Source: Terebella lapidaria (lineage: Eukaryota > Annelida > Polychaeta > Terebellida > Terebellidae). From it: 64,000 nt of DNA. Positions 57,415-64,000 of the stretch are shown piece after piece. The notes beneath the pieces were generated by a model that was not told the origin of the DNA, did not search any database, and was given only the letters and a program-made list of their open reading frames with translations. Each line of letters starts with the position of its first letter. Position 1 is the first letter of the stretch. The translations under genes and the position numbers were made by a program. Location: positions 22,648,868 through 22,712,867 of the forward strand of contig OX424555.1 in NCBI GenBank assembly GCA_949152475.1, read 5' to 3'.

Positions 57415-58066
57415 GCCCCAGTCCCACCTACCCGGACGGCGACCCCGGACTAGCCAAGGACTGATCCGGGTCTTTTCCGTGACAATCCGGGGCAGTTCGT
57501 GAGTGGTCCGGGACGGTCCGTGGCTAGTCCGGCTGATTTTGGAAAAAAACGCTGGATCCGGGACAGTCCGGGGACCGGGATGGTCCGGGAGGTAAGGCAA
57601 ATCCGTGCTGATCCGGGCCAGTTCGGGTCTTGTCCGGGGGTGTACCGTGGTGGTCCTTGGCTCGTCCGTGACTGCACCGGGGTGTGTAGTCAGTCCGTGG
57701 CTACTCCTGGACGGTCCGGGGTCTTCCGGGATAGTCCGGGAGTTATCCTTTTCTTGTCCTGGTACTCTGGAAGTACACCGGGAGTCTACCGTGTCTGATC
57801 CGTTGTACTCCGGGGTGATCCGTGGCTCATCCGGGATCATAGGGTCCAGAAAGGTATAAAAGGGACTTAAAATCAGAACCTCTGCATCAGTTCTTCAGGG
57901 GACTGTCCGTGGCTTTTGTTCGTGGCTCGTCCGTGTGTATTCCGGGTATATGGGACCATAAAAACAACTTACATTTTTGGCACATTTAATTACTTTTATC
58001 CGGGGTGATCCGGGATGTTTCGTCCGTGACTAGTCCGGGACACAGTCCGTGTAGGTGGGACTGGGG
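57415..58066. mobile_element. TIR element with repetitive TCCGGG/TCCGTG interior
   Basis: The terminal inverted repeats are GCCCCAGTCCCACCTAC at the left and GTAGGTGGGACTGGGGC at the right, each followed inward by CGGAC-type sequence. The interior is an imperfect array of words such as GGTCCGGGACGGTCCGTGG, GTGATCCGTGGCTC and CTAGTCCGG spaced 8-15 bp apart, with occasional unique stretches (57840-57900, 57950-58000). No transposase is present. The target duplication is not clear. Similar words fill the Harbinger-like copies at 1-600 and 13980-14360, so the interiors may be related. Confidence 0.7.
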
Positions 58067-58775
58067 CAAGGCATTTCGGTGTATAGACTCACCTATAACA
58101 TTTATGACCTGTTTGCCACGAATGACATCCGTTTTGCTCTATGACATATCGTACTGAGATAGCAAAAAAACCGGGTCAGGGCCTGATATCGACGAAAATG
58201 AAAAATGCTGACTCAGCAAATAAATATCAGGTCAAGGTCAAAGTTCATCCTCAATACCCATAAGACATGTTTATCTAGGGTGGCAAGTATCGACGAAAAC
58301 GGAAAATGCCGACTCAGCGAAAAAATCCAAGGTCAAGGTCAAAGTTCATCCCTAAGATATGCTTGTCTAGGGCGACGAGTCCGAAAATAATGTCCATTTC
58401 GTTCTACGACATCCAAGATATGCAGGAAACCTCAAGGATGACTTGGCAAAAGTTCTTCCGACCTCTAGGTCAAAGGTCGTTCGACGGATTGATCCTAAAA
58501 TCAATAGGGTTCTTCCCTGGTGGTATATGAACCTCTGTGCAAAGATCTGCAGCCATTGCATGAAAACTTCTGGAGTTATCATCCGGAAACCGAGTATCAA
58601 AATCAATCTTGATTTCATCCTCACGGACCTTAATGGACTCTGGATCCGGCTCAAAAAGTATACAGCACATCCACACATGCCCGAGCATTGGTGAAAATTT
58701 CAAAACCATCTGTTAGGGCGTCTCGAGTTATTGTGTGAAAACGGAAGCTGTGGAATTCTGCTGAAACCATAGGAT
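58067..58775 (+). mobile_element. 147-bp-family HINE-like element with its 5' end
   Basis: It begins AAGGCATTTCGGTGTATAGA directly after the TIR element. That word is repeated in the family's tail hairpin at 8603 and 26391, so this is likely the family's head. Two to three decayed core units follow (58120-58400), then the 3' region (CTCAAGGATGACTTGGCAAA, GACGGATTGATCCTAAAATC, CACGGACCTTAATGGACTCT). It ends at CTGCTGAAACCATAGG without a tail hairpin. Confidence 0.6.
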
Positions 58776-59270
58776 TACCAAGACCTGCACTACAAACGTG
58801 CATGGCATCCTTTATGCGTAAAATACTTACATAGTTTCAGCATCCAAGTGTTTGGTGTTGAAGAGCCGATTCGCACAGCTTGTACTATACCATTGAAGCT
58901 ACACGTATAATGTAAGCTCTTGCTCTTTTCTTAAATGCAAACCTAAAGTATATCTCCAAATTTTTGTCTCCTATGACAAATATCCAGTGTAAATATAACC
59001 AAAAGATGCTCCTAATACCAAGCACAGCTTCACCTCCAAGCCTTCTGTTCCCACAACGAATCTTGATACAAAATACATGCAACATCCCATATGAGGACTC
59101 AAGGTCACCGGAGGTAAAGCTCGAGGTCATTCAGAAGATGAACCTTCTTATACAAGTACATGTATGCTCATAGAACAAAGCTAACCTCTATCTTGAAACA
59201 TTTTGTTTAAGATGGAGGTTAGTTCCAGATATTGTCACAAAGAGCATGTACACAAAATGCAATGAAAAAA
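58776..59270 (+). mobile_element. Body fragment related to 55100-55960
   Basis: The words GCATGGCATCC, CTCAAGGTCACCGGAGGTAA, CTCGAGGTCATTCAGAAGAT and CTAACCTCTATCTTGAAACA correspond to segments of the 55 kb element. Neither head nor tail is present. An 81-codon minus-strand frame here is inside the repeat. Confidence 0.45.
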
Positions 59271-59329
59271 TTAGCCCAAGGGCTAAGAAAGGTTACCGGA
59301 CAATATATATTTTAGATATTAGTATTTTG

Positions 59330-60360
59330 TCCCGTGACCTTTAAAAAACATCATGGGTCAATTCAAGGACACGATAATATTCGGCATATGTCATTTCTAG
59401 TATGTCCACAATTAATTCCTAAGCTGTGAAGTCAATAATAAGCGAGATATTAGCCATTATGTCCTGTGACCTTGAAAATGAGGTCAAAGGTCGAATTCAA
59501 GGTCATAGCAATATTCAGCATATATCATTTCCTATATGTTCATAATTGATTCCTAAGCTGTAAAGTCCATAATGAGCAAGCTATTAGCCATTTTGTCCTG
59601 TGACCTTGGAAATTAGGTCAAAGGTGAAGTTCAAGGTCATGACAATGTTCAGAATATATCATTTTCTATATGTCCCCAATTGATTGCTAAGCTGTAAAGT
59701 CGATAAAAAGCGAGATATTACCCATTTCGTTCTCTGACCTTGAAAATGAGGTCAAAGGTCAAATTCAAGGTCATAGCAATATTCAGCATATATCATTTCC
59801 TATATGTTCATAATTGATTCCTAAGCTGTAAAATCGATAATAAGCGAGATATTAGCTATTTTGTCCTGCGACCTTGAAAAGGAGGTCAAAGGTCAAATTC
59901 AAGGTCATGACAATAATCTGCATATATCATTTCCTATAAGTTCATAATTGATTCCTACACTGTAAAGTCAATAATAAGCAAGATATTAGCCATTTTCTGC
60001 TTTGACCTTGAAACTGAGGTCAGAAGTCAAATTCAAGGTCACGAGAATATTCAGCATATATCATTTCCTATATGTCCACAATTGATCCCTAAGCTGTAAA
60101 ATCGATAATAAGGGAGATATTAGCCATTCTGTGGTGTGACCTTGAAAATGAGGTCAAAGGTCAAATTCAAGGTCATCAGAATATTCGGCATATATCATTT
60201 CCTATATGTCCACAATTGGTTCCTAAGCTGTAAAGTCGTTAATAAGCAAGATATTAGACATTTTGTGCTCTGACCTTGAAACCGAGGTCAGAGGTCAAAT
60301 TCAAGACCCTGAGAATATTCAGCATATATCATTTCCTATATGTGCACAATTGATTCCTAG
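59330..60360 (+). repeat. 134-bp tandem core array
   Basis: Unit starts are 134 bp apart to within one base over seven units. Most units carry TGACCTTGAAA, then GAGGTCAAAGGTCAAATTCA or a one-off variant, then AAGGTCA. Confidence 0.9.
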
Positions 60361-61110
60361 TCTCTAATCTCAATATTAAGTGAGATATTAGGCTTAATGT
60401 GTCCCATTGTAAAGCATAGGAGAATTTAACATGGGAGAGTCCCATTTGGGCCGAGTTTGGGCCCAAAATGGCCTACTTCGAGCGATTCAAGGGCAACGAA
60501 ATGTATACGTGTCACAGGGGTACATAAGAGGAGTGTTATGCATTGATAAGAAAAATAGTTACTGAACGGATTCTGAGAAAACGACCGTCAAAGTCCAAAA
60601 TTGGCCATTTTTCGACGAAAATGGCCCTCTGACCTTGAAACCGAGGTCAGAGGTCAAATTCAAGGTCACCAGAATATTCAGGATATATCATTTCCTATAT
60701 GTGCACAATTGATTCCTAGTCTCTAATCTCAATATTAAGTGAGATATTAGGCTTAATTTTGTCCCATTATAAAGCATAGGAGAATTTAACATGGGAGAGT
60801 CCCATTTGGGCCGAGTTTGGGCCCAAAATGGCCCACTTCGAGCGATTCAAGGGCAACGAAATTTATACATGTCACAGGGGCACATAAGAGGAGTGTTATG
60901 CATCAATAAGAAAAAAAGTTACTGATAAGATTTTGAGAAAATGACTGTCAAAGTCCAAAATTGGCCATTTTTCGACGAAAACGGCCGCCATTTTGAAAAA
61001 AATTGGAAAATCAGAAAACTAAAAAAAACCTTCCTTGGAAATATTTTTAGGTATTTTTGTGCAAAATTTCAGAAATATTCCATCATAAACTTTAAAGATA
61101 AAAATGTGAA

Positions 61111-61160
61111 CGGACGGACGGACGGACGACGGACGACGGACGACGGACGACGGACGCCGG
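61111..61160 (+). repeat. GGAC/ACGG microsatellite of the element
   Basis: Tetranucleotide ACGG repeats turn into GACGACG words and end CGGACGCCGGACGCAACGCC, immediately before the tail hairpin. Confidence 0.9.
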
Positions 61161-61209
61161 ACGCAACGCCATGGCAATAGGTTATCGGACCAAAGGTCCG
61201 GTAACCTAA

Positions 61210-64000
61210 TAAATCAGCTATATTCCGGAACTTTGCAGTATGCGATGGATCCAAACTAAAAACAAAACTTCGATGGATTGTTAATTTCTTTATTGAAGAA
61301 GCAAAGCCAACAAAGCAAATGACATGTACAACGTTATATTTGTCCTCATTAACATATTGTTCTGAAAACTCAAAATCAGCTGAAAAAGTGCTAACCACAA
61401 GAAGTCGCTCATGTAGGACTGTTTAAATCATGCGATGAGGCGACTAAGAAATCCAAGATAATGGTGAATTATAATCAATACAAGTACATGCATGTTACTG
61501 GTATACTGAACAAAGTCGTCATTACTACCTCGGAGCTGTGCGACAAGTGTGTGATGGACTGATCGGCAAATCAAATTTGTCCTACCAGTACATATTCATC
61601 AACAACAAATCAATAAATGCACATCATTTTGATTATCTAACTATTTTTGTAACATCAAACACCACAACATCATCAAATAAATCTGGTGAATAACATAACA
61701 TTGCCAAAAAAACTTTCTGACAACAATCCATGTATCGCAGAAACTAGTGCTGAAAAAAACTTGATTACAAATCACAACTAACACAACTGTACACTATGAC
61801 GAATTGACACTACTATGGTATCATGTGTAAGTTTAGACTACCACAGTTCCACTTCTCCTAGCGTAGACAGTGTACATCAAAGTACTGTACATGTACATGC
61901 TCAAAAACGTACATGTACCGGTTTTATCGGTTCCGGTACCAGTAATTTACATGTACAAACTGCAATACGGTACCTCTTTACATGTAGTCTTGACAATTAG
62001 CGTAGACTCGCAAAGATTCCCACGTGGTGTAGCCCTCCGTACACTGATAGAACTTCAATCCTGTACACCCAATGTACATGTACCTGTAAATACAATCCTT
62101 GTTAGCCTCCTGTTCATCAAATGTAGCCTCGAGAACCCCTATCCTAGACTCACCATTTGACACTTAACAGACCACTTTGGGTTCAACCGTCCAATTCAGG
62201 CACAAGTTCTCCCTCTTGGTTGGAGTTACATGTAATGTATTTTAGAAAACGATGCACTCTTGAATGCTGCACAATAGGCTCAAGCTATGAGATCCTGGGC
62301 TCCTGCAAAGCCATTCTAGGCCTCATGAACTCTGCCAGCTCCCGTGAGGATGTAGACTCAACATATACCGGGTAAGAGTTGCACATCGTAACTCCAAGCG
62401 GCCTCGAGGAGTAGGTATGATAGTGTGGGATAGAGCATACAGTCAAGGTACGGTATGCATGGTACATGTAAAAGACTGGGAATAAGCTGGATGTGTGGGA
62501 TATGGATAGATCTAGCATGGGTTCTCTGTGTATGTACATGTAGTACAGGGCAGGAGAATGCATCCATGTCTCATCCGACAAACTGAGCTGGTTTCTATGA
62601 TTTTTGGTTCAAATCATTTTGTATCATCAAGGATGATGATCATTGATGTAATTCTTTGGGATAAAAAGCAAGTGCAACAATACATTTGTTGTTCTTGTGC
62701 ATACTTACTACTCATTATGCCTGTACAAAGCCATTGAACTTGGGAAACTGGTGTGCTGAAGAACAATGCTGTCAATAACTGAATGCCACATACATGAACC
62801 CTAACAACAACTGCATGTTCCACACCATTCAGAATTGACCCACCTCCCACCACCTCTATATACAGTACAATGTAAAATGCACATTCGTCTATGGTATTGT
62901 CTGTTGTACAGAGACAATGTGCACTTTGCAACCTCACCCTCTATGTACCTACCCTCAACACCCAACAAACATGTGTTGATATCTTGAACAGAACATGTGC
63001 CCACCACCAAGATTACATGTACATGTATCAGTATAGTACAGAGGAGCTCATTTCTATGGGTTACAACTCATTTTAGTGCCGAAGCTCACTTGCCCAAACT
63101 GCTTGTCTGAGAACAAACATTGTAAATGTTGTGACTGCTCTGGATTCATCCTTCATGGACAACATCAGAGCTTCGTACAACGTCAGAGCTTTGTACATGT
63201 AGTGATTCTTTCACCTCAGACCAGCATGATACCAGTAAACCAATGATGCCATGTTGATCAGTACCAGCCTATGTAATGTTCATGCTCAAAGGATGTGCAT
63301 CCCTGTCTTACATGTATTTCCGACATGTGACAACATAGTAGCATTCCGGATACAAGTACAAATCTGGAGATTATGATAGGTACCGTATCTGACTAACTTT
63401 GCAATTATTTCTGGACATGACCTATAGACAAACATATTACAGCATCAATGTGCAGTGACACTTTGTCAGTAATACCCTATGGCGTAAACGCGTTCCACAC
63501 GACATGAACGAGGGATATGCACATATTGAGGGGGGGGGGGGGGGGGGAGGGGCCCATTCCAGTGAAATATTGAATGTACATAAGTATTTCAGTATTCAGC
63601 TGAAATCTGAAATTGGTTGGTACATGTATCGCAAGTTAGATTCTGCTGCATCGTACATTCCAATGTTCAATAAACATATCTTCAAAATATTCTTTTGAAT
63701 ATTGTATGTTTATGATAACATAACCATTCACTGTTGCTGGTTAACTTGGAGCAGTCCAGAGCAGTAGCTCTACATAATATCCTCAGTGATAAGTACTCGT
63801 ATATCATCATACATGTACAAATGAAATCATTCTCTTCACAAAATTATTGTTTTTCTAGACTATATATAATGGAAACAATGAATTATATCATACACAAATC
63901 AATGACATACGTCTGTACTAATTCTGTACTTGTAAATGTAAATTGTGTCGAAAACTACGACATGTAAGTTTCACCGCACTCATCAAAGCAACAAACACTA
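61210..64000. other. Intergenic region to window end; poly(G) run
   Basis: Many TACATGTA words (61880-62090, 62460-62545, 63010-63030) and an 18-G run at 63530-63547 are present. Open frames are short, overlap on both strands and show no domain. No RNA gene is recognised. Confidence 0.4.

Larger units (their letters stand above)
59271..61209 (+). mobile_element. Complete HINE/pearl-like element, GGTTACC subfamily (reference copy)
   Basis: The head TTAGCCCAAGGGCTAA (perfect hairpin) is followed by GAAAGGTTACCGGACAATAT. The core has about eight 134-bp units (59461, 59595, 59729, 59863, 59997, 60131 and 60264 by the GTCC/GTGC word). The post-core region (TAAAGCATAGGAGAATTTAA, GGGCCGAGTTTGGGCCCAAA, GAGCGATTCAAGGGCAACGA) is duplicated with a 362-bp period (60264 and 60626). 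A (GGAC)n microsatellite lies at 61111-61160. The tail hairpin has arms AGGTTATCGGACC and GGTCCGGTAACCTAA. Host A-run on the left and T on the right fit A|T insertion without target duplication. There is no coding capacity. Confidence 0.8.

Noticed and set aside
1..64000. tRNA, rRNA, snRNA or microRNA genes
   Set aside because: Scanning by eye for box B-like GGTTCGANTCC and other conserved words gave no convincing case. A covariance search would be needed to exclude them.

Overview
The window is animal nuclear DNA: AT-rich, gene-poor and full of transposable elements. Coding segments are separated by GT-AG introns, there are two decayed non-LTR retrotransposons, and the palindrome TACATGTA and its extensions are scattered throughout. 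That signature, together with elements built like the bivalve 'pearl'/HINE (Helentron-derived) families, suggests a marine invertebrate (mollusc, brachiopod, amphioxus or similar). I cannot name the species from sequence alone.

Only two genes are well supported. On the minus strand, 47504 to about 44018, ten exons with perfectly compatible phases encode at least 578 residues of a WD40-repeat protein. Its N-terminus carries a short basic helix of the kind found in eIF2A and PYM, followed by a very acidic linker. On the plus strand, 52983-54831, four exons, all joined in phase 0, encode a 512-residue ankyrin-repeat protein with a long disordered basic tail. A few weaker candidate exons (1341-1523, 15454-15669, 31787-31888 and a neighbour) are listed with low confidence.

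Most of the rest is mobile DNA. Regions 3785-12130, 22155-26417, 41480-41819, 43100-43714, 55000-55976 and 58067-61209 hold related modular elements. Each has a head with a short hairpin and a recognition word, a core of tandem repeats (134 bp in one family, 147 bp in another), an A-rich or ACGG-type microsatellite, and a tail hairpin whose arms match the word in the head. Different subfamilies have different head words, and the tail changes with them. The core units of otherwise unrelated families all carry dense AGGTCA half-sites, including DR1 and TCAAGGTCA arrangements, which are binding motifs of nuclear receptors. The 147-bp array has a 441-bp trimeric higher-order repeat. Two different elements appear to have inserted at the same point of the 147-bp unit.

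Other elements are a Harbinger-like TIR element (13422-14974, with a partial copy at the left edge), a near-perfect 689-bp foldback element (19662-20350), an hAT-like element (48427-49272), a TIR element with a repetitive TCCGGG/TCCGTG interior (57415-58066), two LINE remnants (27213-28026 and 55977-57410), an about 170-bp tandem array with YY1-like motifs (36930-37960) and a recent 214-bp tandem duplication just upstream of the ankyrin gene (52431-52856). The long stretches 15.7-19.6 kb, 30-36.9 kb, 49.3-52.4 kb and 61.2-64 kb contain no gene I can support.
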